A program made the position numbers and the translations under genes. Below, one piece after another: positions 1 to 8,649 of a stretch of DNA of 38,601 nt. The DNA comes from an uncultured Clostridia bacterium (GTDB lineage Bacteria > Bacillota_A > Clostridia > Christensenellales > Aristaeellaceae): contig CAMVBO010000001.1 in the NCBI GenBank assembly GCA_947165745.1, positions 1-38,601 on the forward strand, read 5' to 3'. Within the stretch, counting starts at the first letter, position 1. Each line of letters begins with the position of its first letter. A model generated the notes under the pieces. The model had not been told where the DNA came from. It did not search any database and saw nothing but the letters and a program-made list of their open reading frames with translations.

Positions 1-30
1 GCTCTTTCCCTCTCCGCGGCGAAATTTTGA
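1..30 (+). CDS. 3' end of an unidentified upstream gene
   Basis: Frame 1 is open from the first base and ends at a TGA at 28-30, giving the tail ALSLSAAKF. It is too short to identify. By position it belongs to the packaging or late-gene block that should follow the HNH gene cut off at the right end of the window. It may also be a chance open frame. Confidence 0.3.
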   Translation, partial: ALSLSAAKF

Positions 31-47
31 CGAAAGGGGTTTTACGC

Positions 48-1757
48 TTGGCGGAGTACGAGCTGCGGGTCATGCCAGTGGAGGCGGTGCGGCCTGCGGA
101 CTATAATCCGCGTGTTGCGCTGCGACCAGGCGACCCCGAATATGAAAAGCTGAAGGAGTCCATCGACGACCTCGGAGTGATCGATCCCCTGGTCTGGAAC
201 GAGAACACCGGACGGTTGGTGGGCGGACATCAGCGGCTGCAGGTCTGCATTGATCTGGGCTGGAGCACCGTGCCGGTGTTCGTGGTGCATCTTTCGGAAG
301 AAAAGGAAATTCAGGCAAACCTGGCCCTGAATAAAATCACCGGAAGATTTGACGAGAGCAAGCTGCGGACGGTCCTTCAAGAGCTGAAGCCGGAAACGGT
401 ACGGCTGGCCGGTTTCGACCCGAAGGATCTGAGGGCGCTGTACGAGGACGGAAGCGCACCGCTGCAGGAGGACGACTTCGACGTGGGCGCGGCGCTTTCG
501 GAGCACGCGCAGCCGAAGACGAAACCCGGCGACGTGATCATCCTGGGCGAGCATCGGTTGATGTGTGGGGACGCTACCAGCCGGAAGGATGCGGAGATTC
601 TTTTCGACGGTTCCCGCGCTGATATGGTTTTCACCGATCCGCCGTATAACGTGGATTATCAGGGCAGCGACGGGAAGAAGATCATGAACGACCACATGGC
701 CAGCGAGAAGTTCTACAGCTTCCTGCTGCAGGCGTTCACGGTTTCCTTTGAGAATCTGAAGCCCGGCGGCGGGATCTATATCTGTCATGCCGACAGCGAA
801 GGACTGAACTTCCGGCGGGCTATGGCGGACGCCGGTTTCCTGATGAAGCAGTGTCTGATATGGGTGAAGAACTCACTGGTATTGGGCAGGCAGGACTACC
901 AATGGCAGCACGAGCCGATCCTGTACGGGTGGAAGCCCGGAGCTGCACATTGCTGGTACGGTGGGCGGCGGCAGACCACGGCGGTCAGGCCGGGAGACGC
1001 GCTGACCGTCGAGAAGGAAAAGGACGGAACCTATACCCTGCAGTTCACTGCGGGGTTTTCCTGTATCCGGGTGAACGTGCCGGAGTACAAGGTCACGGGC
1101 CGGTCGGAGGACGGCAGTGTGTGGCTGTTTGATAAGCCGTCCAAAAACGGCGACCATCCTACCATGAAGCCGGTTCCCATTTGCGGGAAGGCGATCAGCA
1201 ATTCCTCGGAGCGCGGCGAGATCGTGCTGGATCCGTTCATCGGTTCCGGGTCTACGCTGATCGCAGCCGAGCAGCTGGGCCGCCGGTGTTTCGGCATGGA
1301 GCTGGATCCGCGCTATTGCGATGTGATCATTGATCGCTATCGAAATTTTGCGGGGGGGGGGTGCGATACGTTGGGCGTGAAGACTGAACGTCAGTATAAG
1401 AACGAGATCGTCAGGCGTATGCAGGCCATCGGCACCTATAGGGATGAATTCCTCCCCACCATTGAAAGGTTGGCCATGCTGTACTGCCAGCGGGACAAGC
1501 TGGAGCTGCAGTATTCGGAATCCGGCGGGAACCCGGTCATCATGCACACCAATAAGGCCGGAGCTACCAACCCGACAAAGAACCCATTCCTGACAGCCCG
1601 CGACGAGGTGTACTCTCAGCTGCTTTCCCATGAGCGCGAGCTGGGCCTGACACCGAGTGCGCTGAAGAAAATGAACGAGCAGGCGCTGCGATCCCCGAAC
1701 AAGGCGAGCGGTTTCGCGGCGGCGCTGACGCAGGCGCTGGATGGCGCGGGAGGTTAA
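48..1757 (+). CDS. ParB-like / DNA methyltransferase read in frame into a P27-type small terminase
   Basis: As sequenced this is one open frame of 569 codons. Residues about 5-110 resemble a ParB/Srx-type nuclease-like domain (GGHQRLQ motif). A DNA amino-methyltransferase follows, with the catalytic DPPYN motif near residue 197 and the SAM-binding DPFIGSGST motif near residue 395. Motif order DPPY before the SAM motif is that of beta-class adenine/cytosine-N4 methylases. Such phage enzymes probably modify phage DNA against host restriction. After RYRNFAGGG at a ten-G run (1352-1361) the frame continues into a small-terminase-like segment, which is unusual. With one G fewer the methylase would stop at 1387. 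I chose TTG 48 because AAAGGGG at 33-39 is well spaced; TTG 27 is the alternative. The domain calls are firm. Whether the fusion is real is uncertain. Confidence 0.8.
   Translation: MAEYELRVMPVEAVRPADYNPRVALRPGDPEYEKLKESIDDLGVIDPLVWNENTGRLVGGHQRLQVCIDLGWSTVPVFVVHLSEEKEIQANLALNKITGRFDESKLRTVLQELKPETVRLAGFDPKDLRALYEDGSAPLQEDDFDVGAALSEHAQPKTKPGDVIILGEHRLMCGDATSRKDAEILFDGSRADMVFTDPPYNVDYQGSDGKKIMNDHMASEKFYSFLLQAFTVSFENLKPGGGIYICHADSEGLNFRRAMADAGFLMKQCLIWVKNSLVLGRQDYQWQHEPILYGWKPGAAHCWYGGRRQTTAVRPGDALTVEKEKDGTYTLQFTAGFSCIRVNVPEYKVTGRSEDGSVWLFDKPSKNGDHPTMKPVPICGKAISNSSERGEIVLDPFIGSGSTLIAAEQLGRRCFGMELDPRYCDVIIDRYRNFAGGGCDTLGVKTERQYKNEIVRRMQAIGTYRDEFLPTIERLAMLYCQRDKLELQYSESGGNPVIMHTNKAGATNPTKNPFLTARDEVYSQLLSHERELGLTPSALKKMNEQALRSPNKASGFAAALTQALDGAGG
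1352..1361 (+). repeat. Ten-G homopolymer at the methylase/small terminase junction
   Basis: Ten consecutive G residues keep methylase and terminase in one frame. Nine Gs would end the methylase at TGA 1385-1387. Eleven would end it at TGA 1378-1380 in present coordinates. Both alternatives leave the terminase to start on its own. Long G runs are prone to sequencing error and also to biological slippage. Confidence 0.9.
1371..1757 (+). CDS. terS: Terminase small subunit, P27 type (possible independent start)
   Basis: The C-terminal about 125 residues of the preceding open frame resemble P27-family small terminases: helical TERQYKNEIVRR, a middle section with YCQRDKLELQY, then NPF plus a helix carrying LGLTPSALKK, the usual end of this family. 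Small terminases recognise phage DNA at the packaging start site and regulate the large subunit. A TTG at 1371 lies 9 nt after the G run, which could itself act as a Shine-Dalgarno site; GTG 1377 is another option. The end overlaps the large terminase start by 17 nt, the usual TerS-TerL arrangement. Function is likely from both sequence and position. The start is uncertain. Confidence 0.65.
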   Translation: MGVKTERQYKNEIVRRMQAIGTYRDEFLPTIERLAMLYCQRDKLELQYSESGGNPVIMHTNKAGATNPTKNPFLTARDEVYSQLLSHERELGLTPSALKKMNEQALRSPNKASGFAAALTQALDGAGG

Positions 1758-3522
1758 AGGAAAATACCTATCCGAGGTGCTTGGATACGCGCATGGCGTG
1801 GTGGACGGATCCATCATCGCAGGGGAAGACCGCATCCTCGGATGCAAGCGCTTCCTGGAAATGCTGGAAGATGAGAAGTTCGACATCCGCACCAGGGACG
1901 CCGACTTCGTGATCGGGATCATCGAGAGTTCTTTTCGACACCGGCAGGGTGAGCGCCTGGACGGCACTCCGCTGCGGAACGCACCGTTCCTGCTGGAGCC
2001 GTGGCAGAAGTACTGTTGCTACGGGATGCTGTGTTTCTTCTATGCGGGAACGCAGGAACGCGTGGTTAAGGAAGCGTTCATCTTCATTCCGAGGAAGAAC
2101 GGAAAGACGATCTTCGTTTCCGCGCTGGCCTGGGCGCTGGCGATCCTTCAGCGGCTTTCGGGATCTGTGGTGTATGTCGTGGGCGCTGCCCTGAAGCAGG
2201 CCATGGAGACCTTCGAGAACTGGGACTACAATCTGGAGCACGTGCAGTACCAGGACAAGAAGGCGGCGCTGGCCGATGGATGGGAAATCCACGACAACAA
2301 CATCGAGCACCAGATCAGCCACCCGAACCTGGGCGGTGGATCCGTTTCCCTGAACGCGCTGGCCAGCAACCCGGACGGGCAGGACAGCTTTAACTGCAAT
2401 ATCGTTATCGCCGACGAGGTGCACGCCTACCGGAGCCCGAAGCAGTACAACATCCTGAAAGAGGCCACCAAGGCGTACACAAATAAGTTGGTGATCGCCA
2501 TCACCACTGCGGGCGACGACGGCACTTCCTTCTGCGCTCAACGGCTCACCTACTGCAGGCGGGTGCTGCGCGGAAAATACCAGAACGAGAACCTGTTCAC
2601 GTTCATCTGCTGCGCGGACGAGGACGAGAAGGGCGGTGTGGATATCCTGGACCCGATCCAGCACCAGAAGGCCAACCCTTCCTATGGCGTGACGATCCGG
2701 CCTGCGGACATCATGAACGACGCCCAGCAGGCCGCCGACGATCCGCAGCAGAAGAAGGACTTCCTTGCAAAGTCCTTAAACATTTTCACAGCCCAGACCC
2801 GGGCCTACTTCCAGGTGGCCACCTTCCGGTGGAGCAATGCCAAGGCTGAGGAGTTGTTGGGCATCGATCCTCTTTGGAGTCTGGATGAGAAGATCGCGCA
2901 CGTGCTGACGCTTCCGGTAAAATGGTACGGCGGCGCTGACCTGTCCAAGCTGCACGACCTGACGGCGGCGGTGCTGCACGGAACCTATAAGGACGTGGAC
3001 ATCTGCCTGCCGCACGCCTGGTTTCCCATCGTGGCCGCGCACATCAAAGCCGATCAGGACAATATCCCGCTTTTCGGCTGGATGCAGGACGGATGGCTGG
3101 ACATGTGCAACGCGCCGACGAACAATCACGCCGACGTGGTGAGGTGGTTTGTGGAAAGACGGAAGCAGGGATTCAAAATCCGGCAGGTCGGGCACGACCG
3201 GAAATTCTGCAGGGAATACTTCATCGGCATGAAGGCGGCAGGATTCACCGTGGTGGATCAGCCGCAGTACCACTACAAAAAGTCCGAGGGCTTTCGGAGG
3301 ATCGAGCAGAAGGCCCTGAACGGACTTTTCTATTATTTTGGTTCCGAGGCTTATGAGTACTGCGTTCAAAACGTGCACGCCATCGAAAAGACGGACGACA
3401 TGATCCAGTACGAGAAGATCGAGGAGAACAGGCGCATCGACATCTTTGATGCGGACGTTTTCGCTACCGTGCGCATGCTGGAGGATCTGGAGAGATCGCA
3501 GCGTGCGAGTGACTGGCTGTGA
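1741..3522 (+). CDS. terL: Terminase large subunit
   Basis: 593 residues, the usual size for an HK97-type large terminase. This is the ATP-driven motor that pumps DNA into the prohead and cuts it. The N-terminal ATPase carries a Walker A variant PRKNGKT near residue 117 and a Walker B with catalytic acid, VIADEVH, near residue 223. The C-terminal RNase H-like nuclease region shows GGADLSKLHD and the late acidic motif DIFDADVF. The start ATG 1741 lies inside the end of the preceding frame, so the two terminase subunits are translationally coupled. The portal gene follows 10 nt downstream. Identification is secure. Confidence 0.95.
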   Translation: MAREVKGKYLSEVLGYAHGVVDGSIIAGEDRILGCKRFLEMLEDEKFDIRTRDADFVIGIIESSFRHRQGERLDGTPLRNAPFLLEPWQKYCCYGMLCFFYAGTQERVVKEAFIFIPRKNGKTIFVSALAWALAILQRLSGSVVYVVGAALKQAMETFENWDYNLEHVQYQDKKAALADGWEIHDNNIEHQISHPNLGGGSVSLNALASNPDGQDSFNCNIVIADEVHAYRSPKQYNILKEATKAYTNKLVIAITTAGDDGTSFCAQRLTYCRRVLRGKYQNENLFTFICCADEDEKGGVDILDPIQHQKANPSYGVTIRPADIMNDAQQAADDPQQKKDFLAKSLNIFTAQTRAYFQVATFRWSNAKAEELLGIDPLWSLDEKIAHVLTLPVKWYGGADLSKLHDLTAAVLHGTYKDVDICLPHAWFPIVAAHIKADQDNIPLFGWMQDGWLDMCNAPTNNHADVVRWFVERRKQGFKIRQVGHDRKFCREYFIGMKAAGFTVVDQPQYHYKKSEGFRRIEQKALNGLFYYFGSEAYEYCVQNVHAIEKTDDMIQYEKIEENRRIDIFDADVFATVRMLEDLERSQRASDWL

Positions 3523-3532
3523 GGTGATAAGT

Positions 3533-4768
3533 ATGGGAAAGAGCAAAAAGCGCACCCGATACGGGAGAGATGCTCCCGAAAAACGGACGGCGGCAGGTTG
3601 CAGCGCCATCGCGCTGACCAACCCGGACTCCTGGAAGATCCTTTGCGGCGAGGGGTATAAGCCGATCATGCAGTGCCCGGAGGTGCAGATCTGCATCAAC
3701 GTGTACGCCGACCTGATTTCCAGCATGACGCTGCGGCTCATGCGGAACACCGAGAAGGGCGACTTGCGCGTGAAGAACGAGCTTTCGCGGCTGCTGGATA
3801 TCGAGCCGAACCGCTACATGACGCACATGACGTTCTTCCAGACGCTGGTGCGGGCGCTGATGGAGAACGGAAACCAGGTCACCTATCCGGTTTTTCGGGA
3901 CGGGTACCTGAAGGAGATGATCCCGCTGCGGCCTACCGAGACATCGATCATCGCCCGCGGGCTTGATGATTATGAGGTCTGGTACCGTGGCAGGCGGTTC
4001 AGCCCGGAGGAAGTTCTGCACTTCATCCTGAACCCCGATCCAAACCAGCCATGGCACGGCCTGGGCTACCTGGTCAGTCTGCGGGATGTGGTTAAATCCC
4101 TGCGGCTGGCCAACGCGACCAGACAGGCCCTGCAGGAAAGCCCCGCACCGAGCATCATCGTGAAGGTGGACGGCCTGACCGAGGAATTCAAAAGCCCCGA
4201 AGGCCGGGCAAAGCTGGGCCAGCAGTTCCTGGACGCCAGCGAGATGGGCCGACCGTGGTTCATCCCGGCTGAGGCTTTCGATGTACTACAGGTGAAACCG
4301 CTGACCATGAACGATCTTGCGGTGAAGGCTTCCCTCGAGCTGGACAAGCGAGCCATTGCGGCCATTTTCGGAATCCCGCCCTTCCTGGTAGGCATCGGTG
4401 ATTTCAAGCTGGACGAGTACCAGCATTTCGTGACCACCCGCCTGATGGCGGTGGCGCGGATCATTGAGCAGACCATGACGCGGGGCATCCTGTGGTCGCC
4501 GGATCTGTATCTGAGCTTCAACCCGCGCAGCCTGTACAACTACTCGCTGACCGATCTTGTGAATGTTGGCACGCAGATGATTGACCACATGGCCATGCGG
4601 AGAAACGAACTCAGGGATTGGCTTGGCCTGCCGCCGGACGAGGAGATGGACGAGTTGCTGGCGCTGGAGAACTACATCCCGGCTGACCGGCTGGGCGACC
4701 AGAAAAAACTGGAGGAGGGAGGTGAGAGCAATGAAGAAGAGGACGCAGAGACAGACCAGAACGCTTAG
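3533..4768 (+). CDS. Portal protein (HK97 type)
   Basis: 411 residues. It forms the dodecameric ring at the DNA entry vertex and docks the terminase and the connector. Sequence features fit the HK97 portal family: an N-terminal segment around PEVQICINVYADLISSMTLRLM, a central domain with FILNPDP and GLGYL, and a helical stem region with FGIPPFLVG. The C-terminus is acidic (GGESNEEEDAETDQNA). The open frame extends upstream into the terminase gene, but ATG 3533 has GAGGTG at 3521-3526 and is the sensible start. It lies between terminase and protease, the canonical place. The protease start overlaps its end by 38 nt. Confidence 0.93.
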   Translation: MGKSKKRTRYGRDAPEKRTAAGCSAIALTNPDSWKILCGEGYKPIMQCPEVQICINVYADLISSMTLRLMRNTEKGDLRVKNELSRLLDIEPNRYMTHMTFFQTLVRALMENGNQVTYPVFRDGYLKEMIPLRPTETSIIARGLDDYEVWYRGRRFSPEEVLHFILNPDPNQPWHGLGYLVSLRDVVKSLRLANATRQALQESPAPSIIVKVDGLTEEFKSPEGRAKLGQQFLDASEMGRPWFIPAEAFDVLQVKPLTMNDLAVKASLELDKRAIAAIFGIPPFLVGIGDFKLDEYQHFVTTRLMAVARIIEQTMTRGILWSPDLYLSFNPRSLYNYSLTDLVNVGTQMIDHMAMRRNELRDWLGLPPDEEMDELLALENYIPADRLGDQKKLEEGGESNEEEDAETDQNA

Positions 4769-5339
4769 TGCGAAGTTCCAGACCCGCGAAGAAGGCGGCG
4801 AGAAGCGCCTGGAGGGGTACTTCTCCGTATTCGGTGGGGTGTATGAGCTGTGGCCGGGCGCGACGGAGTCCATCGACCCACACGCATTCGACGACGCGCT
4901 CACCGACGACATCCGGGTGCTGATCGACCATGAAACGCGGCTTGTGCTGGGCCGCACGACAGCAGGCACCGCGGAGTTACGGGTGGATGACACCGGGCTG
5001 TGGGGCAGCGTGCTGATCAACGAGGGCGACCAGGACGCACTGAACCTGTACGCCCGCGTCCAAAGGGGCGACGTTTCGCAGGCTTCTTTCGGATTTGACA
5101 TCCTGGAAGAATCCACCGACGAGGAGCGTACCGAGGACGGAAAGTACACGGTTCACTGGACAATCAAGAAGGTCAAGCTGTACGAGGTCAGCGTGGTGAC
5201 GTTCCCGGCATACCGGGATACGGAGATTGCGGCCCGGAAGGCGGACTTCGACGAGATCCAGAAACGCAGGATCGCCCTGTATAAAAATACGCTGCTGGAA
5301 CGGCTGCGGTCGGCCAGCAGGAAGAACGAGGAGGAATGA
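4731..5339 (+). CDS. Prohead maturation protease (HK97 type, U35/S78 family)
   Basis: 202 residues. It is a serine protease that acts inside the prohead and removes the scaffolding delta domain of the capsid protein. The family's catalytic pair is visible: His in LIDHETRLVLGRT near residue 65 and Ser in GDVSQASFGF near residue 117. The opening KFQTREEGGEKRLEGYFSVF is the typical first strand region. ATG 4731 follows a very strong GGAGGGAGGTGAG site and overlaps the portal end, which suggests coupled translation. The frame is open further upstream, but that segment is portal coding sequence. The capsid gene follows 4 nt downstream. Confidence 0.92.
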   Translation: MKKRTQRQTRTLSAKFQTREEGGEKRLEGYFSVFGGVYELWPGATESIDPHAFDDALTDDIRVLIDHETRLVLGRTTAGTAELRVDDTGLWGSVLINEGDQDALNLYARVQRGDVSQASFGFDILEESTDEERTEDGKYTVHWTIKKVKLYEVSVVTFPAYRDTEIAARKADFDEIQKRRIALYKNTLLERLRSASRKNEEE

Positions 5340-5343
5340 GCCC

Positions 5344-7035
5344 ATGTTGAGACAGCTTTTGCTGACTCGGAAGATCGCCGCGAAGCGGGCCGAGCTGGAT
5401 AAGCTGAAGGCCGAGCGGGCCGAGCTGGACGAAAAGCGCACCGCGCTGAAAACAAGGGAGGCCGAGCTGGAGGCGGCGGTCAACGAAATGACCGAGGAAA
5501 CGCCCGAAGAAGACCGCGCTGCGATGGATGCCGAAGTGCAGGAATTCGAGGGCCAGGTGGCCGAGGCAGATGCCGCGGAAGCCGCCAACGACGCAGCCCA
5601 GGTCAATCTGCAGAACGAGATCGACGGCCTACAGAGGGAACTGGACGAACTGAACGCGAAGGCGACCACGCCTGCTGCGGCTCCTGCGGAAGTCGCACCG
5701 ACTGAAGCGCCCGAGGAAACCGACGCGGGAAATACCCGCAGCGAAAGGAAGGGAAGAACCATGATCCGTAAACTGTTCAAGACCGCCCAGGAACGGGCGG
5801 CGTTCCTCGCCCGCGAGGATGTGAAGAACTACCTGACTGAGGTCCGGTCCGCGATCCGTGAAAAGCGGGCTATCACCGGTGCCGGGCTGACCATCCCGGA
5901 CGTTATACTGGAGCTGATCCGGCATGAAATCGCCGAATCCAGCAAGTTGCTGCCGTTCGTGCGTGTGCGCAGCGTCGGCGGCAAGTCCCGGCAGAACATC
6001 GCGGGCGCAATCCCCGAGGGTGTTTGGACGGAAATGTGCGCCAGCATCAATGAGCTGACCCTGGCCTTCCATCAGGTCGAGGTGGACGGCTACAAGGTTG
6101 GCGGATATATCGCCATCTGCAACGCCATTCTGGAGGATTCCGACTATGATCTGGCGGCTGAGAGCGTGAGCGCCATCGGCGGCGCGATTGCTAAGGCGCT
6201 GGATAAGGCGATCCTTTTCGGAACCGGCACCAAGATGCCCATCGGCATCGCGACCCGTCTGGCCCAGACCAGCCAGCCTGCCAGCTGGGGTGCGAACGCT
6301 CCCGCCTGGACGGATCTGCACACCAGCAACATCAAGAAGCTGAACATTGCCAGCTCTACCGGCGCTGAGTTCTTTGCCACCCTGATCGAGAATCTGGGTA
6401 TTGCAAAGGACTGGTATAAAGCTGGCGGCCTGTTCTGGGTCATGAACCGGAAGACCCATATCAAGCTGATGTGCAAGGCGCTGGCCTTCAACAGCGCGGC
6501 GGCGCTGGTAGCCAACACTGAGTTCATGCCCGTGCTGGGCGGCACTGTGATTGAGTTCGAGGACGACCAGATCGCCGACAACGAGATCATTGGCGGTTTC
6601 GGCGGGAACTACCTACTGGCCGAGCGCGCCGGAGTCGAGTTCGCTTCCAGCGATATCCCGCTGTTCCTGCAGGATCAGACCGTCTTTAAGGGGACGGCCC
6701 GCTACGACGGACAGCCTGTCGCCGGTGAGGCGTTCGTGATGGTGAACTTCGCCAACACTGACCCGACCACCAGCAAGGACTTCCCGGAGGATGAAGCCAA
6801 CTCCGTGCAGGAGATTCGGCTGAACACCCATACCGGCGCGATCACCGGTACCGGCACGCTGCAGCTGAAAGCGATCACGAAGCCTGGCAAGGGCACCGTG
6901 ACCTGGGCTTCCAGCGCGACCGGCAAAGCCACCGTCAGCAGCACCGGCCTTGTGACCGGCGTGACCGCTGGCACCACTGTGATCACGGCGACCTGCAATG
7001 GCCTGACCGACAGCTGCACCGTGACGGTTTCCTGA
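5344..7035 (+). CDS. Major capsid protein (HK97 fold) with C-terminal Ig-like (Big_2) domain
   Basis: 563 residues, long for the family. Residues about 1-110 are charged coiled coil (KLKAERAELDEKRTALK and similar), the expected delta/scaffolding domain removed by the neighbouring protease. An Ala/Pro/Glu-rich linker leads into the capsid core, starting near IRKLFKTAQERAAF and containing TGTKMPIGI and the helical spine region. After about residue 480 a bacterial Ig-like domain of the Big_2 type is attached: GTLQLKAITKPGKG, TVTWASS, VTGVTAGTTVITATCNG. Such domains sit on the outside of some phage capsids and may bind carbohydrate. ATG 5344 follows the AGGAGG at the protease end. Confidence 0.93.
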   Translation: MLRQLLLTRKIAAKRAELDKLKAERAELDEKRTALKTREAELEAAVNEMTEETPEEDRAAMDAEVQEFEGQVAEADAAEAANDAAQVNLQNEIDGLQRELDELNAKATTPAAAPAEVAPTEAPEETDAGNTRSERKGRTMIRKLFKTAQERAAFLAREDVKNYLTEVRSAIREKRAITGAGLTIPDVILELIRHEIAESSKLLPFVRVRSVGGKSRQNIAGAIPEGVWTEMCASINELTLAFHQVEVDGYKVGGYIAICNAILEDSDYDLAAESVSAIGGAIAKALDKAILFGTGTKMPIGIATRLAQTSQPASWGANAPAWTDLHTSNIKKLNIASSTGAEFFATLIENLGIAKDWYKAGGLFWVMNRKTHIKLMCKALAFNSAAALVANTEFMPVLGGTVIEFEDDQIADNEIIGGFGGNYLLAERAGVEFASSDIPLFLQDQTVFKGTARYDGQPVAGEAFVMVNFANTDPTTSKDFPEDEANSVQEIRLNTHTGAITGTGTLQLKAITKPGKGTVTWASSATGKATVSSTGLVTGVTAGTTVITATCNGLTDSCTVTVS

Positions 7036-7076
7036 TCGGAAGCAGATTGACTGACGTAGAGAGGAGAACAGCGTAA

Positions 7077-7715
7077 ATGCGGACGATGATTGCTGTGCCG
7101 TGCATGGACATGGTGCATACATGCTTCTTTGCCTCGATGCTTTCCCTTCGGAAACCAGAAGGCACGGAGGTCGCGGTCGCCAGCTGTTCCCTCATCTACG
7201 AGGCAAGGCATACGCTTGCGTGCAAGGCTATGAACGACGGATTCGACCGAGTGCTGTGGCTAGACTCGGACATGAACTTCCAGCCTGATCTGATGGAGCG
7301 TCTTTCTGCGGACCTGGATCAGGGAATGGATTTTGTGTGCGGCCTGTACTTCACCCGGAAGAACCCCGTGAGGCCGTGCGTGTATGAAATCTGCCACCCG
7401 ACGGAAGGCATGAACGGAGAAACGCTGCCGACGGCGGAGAGCTTTCGGGAAATCCCAGACGGCCTGTTCGAGATTGAAGGGTGCGGTTTCGGCGCTGCGA
7501 TGATGACAGTTGATCTGATCCGCAGCTGCGGACCGCTTCCCTTCTTCCCGACGGACGGCTACGGGGAAGACCTGACCTTCTGCAGAAAGGCGCTGGCCGC
7601 CGGGCACCGGCTGTACTGCGATGGCAGGATCAAGGTGGATCACATTGGTACATCCGTGATCAATGAATCCACCTGGATGGACGCGAGGAGGCGTGAAGCA
7701 AATGGCAGTAAATGA
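7077..7715 (+). CDS. Glycosyltransferase-like protein, GT-A fold (GT2-like)
   Basis: 212 residues. The fold signature is a nucleotide-sugar transferase of GT-A type: N-terminal MIAVPCMDMVHTCF, a metal-binding DxD in VLWLDSDMNF near residue 62, and a later acidic GEDLTFCRKA motif near residue 162, typical of the acceptor/base region. No membrane segment is visible, so it should act in the cytoplasm. It sits between the capsid and connector genes with its own GAGGAG site, so it is expressed with the virion proteins. A role in decorating capsid or tail protein is my inference. Modification of host wall sugars is the alternative. Confidence 0.75.
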   Translation: MRTMIAVPCMDMVHTCFFASMLSLRKPEGTEVAVASCSLIYEARHTLACKAMNDGFDRVLWLDSDMNFQPDLMERLSADLDQGMDFVCGLYFTRKNPVRPCVYEICHPTEGMNGETLPTAESFREIPDGLFEIEGCGFGAAMMTVDLIRSCGPLPFFPTDGYGEDLTFCRKALAAGHRLYCDGRIKVDHIGTSVINESTWMDARRREANGSK

Positions 7716-7992
7716 GACTACCGCGCTTTCCCTTGTGAAGGCAAGGCTGAACCGGCTGCAGAGCGACACGTCCCTGGACGAGTACCTGCAGGCGCGTGTG
7801 ACCGCTGCCGAGCAGGAGCTGCAGAACATCGGCATCGACCTGAACGACTCCGCCGAAGACCTGATGCTGGTTGTGGACTTCACGGTGTGGAAGTACCAGA
7901 ACCGCGATAACCCCGGCGCGATGCCGGATTGGCTGCGGCTGACCAGACGGGAGCGGTGGCTGAGAACGGAGGCGGCGACCGATGATTCTTGA
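7702..7992 (+). CDS. Head-tail connector (gp6-like adaptor)
   Basis: 96 residues, mostly helical, with LVKARLNRLQ, DEYLQARVTAAEQELQNIGI and LVVDFTVWKYQNRD. Length and pattern fit the small helical adaptor (HK97 gp6 / SPP1 gp15 type) that extends the portal ring. ATG 7702 is preceded by GAGGAGG and overlaps the end of the glycosyltransferase gene by 14 nt. The next gene, a predicted head closure protein, overlaps by 11 nt. The assignment rests on position plus general pattern rather than a diagnostic motif. Confidence 0.75.
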   Translation: MAVNETTALSLVKARLNRLQSDTSLDEYLQARVTAAEQELQNIGIDLNDSAEDLMLVVDFTVWKYQNRDNPGAMPDWLRLTRRERWLRTEAATDDS

Positions 7993-8341
7993 CAGCGGGA
8001 TCTGCTCCATCTTTCGGAAGCAGGATATTGCCCTGAGTGGGGAAATGCCGCGGTCGGGCTACAGCCTGATCGGCCAGAGCTGGTACGGCGAGCTGTCTTT
8101 CGAGACAAGCCCGGCCAGACCGACGGAAGGACGGCAGGAGCTGAAGACCGACGCCCGCGTGCGGATCCTCCAAAACCGGGCGATCAGGCAGGACGATGTG
8201 GTGGTGCTGCAGGATCTTGCGGTGTTTGAAGATCGCGCACAGGACGAGCCGGTGTACAAGATCACCCGCGCATGGCACGGGCCTGACGAGACCGGCGCGA
8301 CTCTGATCAGCGATCTTTCGCTGGAGGTGTTCAGGCCATGA
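7982..8341 (+). CDS. Head closure / head-tail joining protein
   Basis: 119 residues, predicted beta-rich, with RVRILQNRAIRQDDVVVLQD and PVYKITRAWHG. It matches the usual slot and size of head-closure proteins (SPP1 gp16-like) that seal the connector after packaging. The start ATG 7982 overlaps the adaptor gene, and the end overlaps the next start by 4 nt, so this connector block is translated as a coupled series. No catalytic motif is expected. The call is from context and size. Confidence 0.7.
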   Translation: MILDSGICSIFRKQDIALSGEMPRSGYSLIGQSWYGELSFETSPARPTEGRQELKTDARVRILQNRAIRQDDVVVLQDLAVFEDRAQDEPVYKITRAWHGPDETGATLISDLSLEVFRP

Positions 8342-8649
8342 CGCTGAGTGATATTCGGACGCTGCTTGTCAGCGTGGACCCGGGCATCCGGCACTACTTC
8401 TCCACGGAAACCGACCGTGACTACTCCTTTTGGGAAGAAGGCAGGCGGCTCCAGTTCATGGCTGAAGACCGGCACGACGAAGCGTGGCGCTTCTACGTGC
8501 ACCGCTTTACCCGGGATGAGTTCGACCCTGTAGCGAGGCGGTTCTTTGAAACGCTGGACGCCGATCCGCGCACGACGGTGATCCATACGGTCGACTTTGA
8601 AGGGGATACCGGCTATATCCACCACATCTATGAATGCGAGGGTTACTGA
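8338..8649 (+). CDS. Small head-tail region protein, unrecognised
   Basis: 103 residues, rich in aromatic and charged residues (GIRHYFSTETDRDYSFWEEGRR; VIHTVDFEGDTGYIHHIYECEGY). I do not recognise the family with certainty. It lies between the head closure protein and the HK97 gp10-like protein, overlaps both by a few bases and is on the same strand, so it is most likely a connector or tail completion component. Related phages carry a similar short protein here. Confidence 0.65.
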   Translation: MTLSDIRTLLVSVDPGIRHYFSTETDRDYSFWEEGRRLQFMAEDRHDEAWRFYVHRFTRDEFDPVARRFFETLDADPRTTVIHTVDFEGDTGYIHHIYECEGY

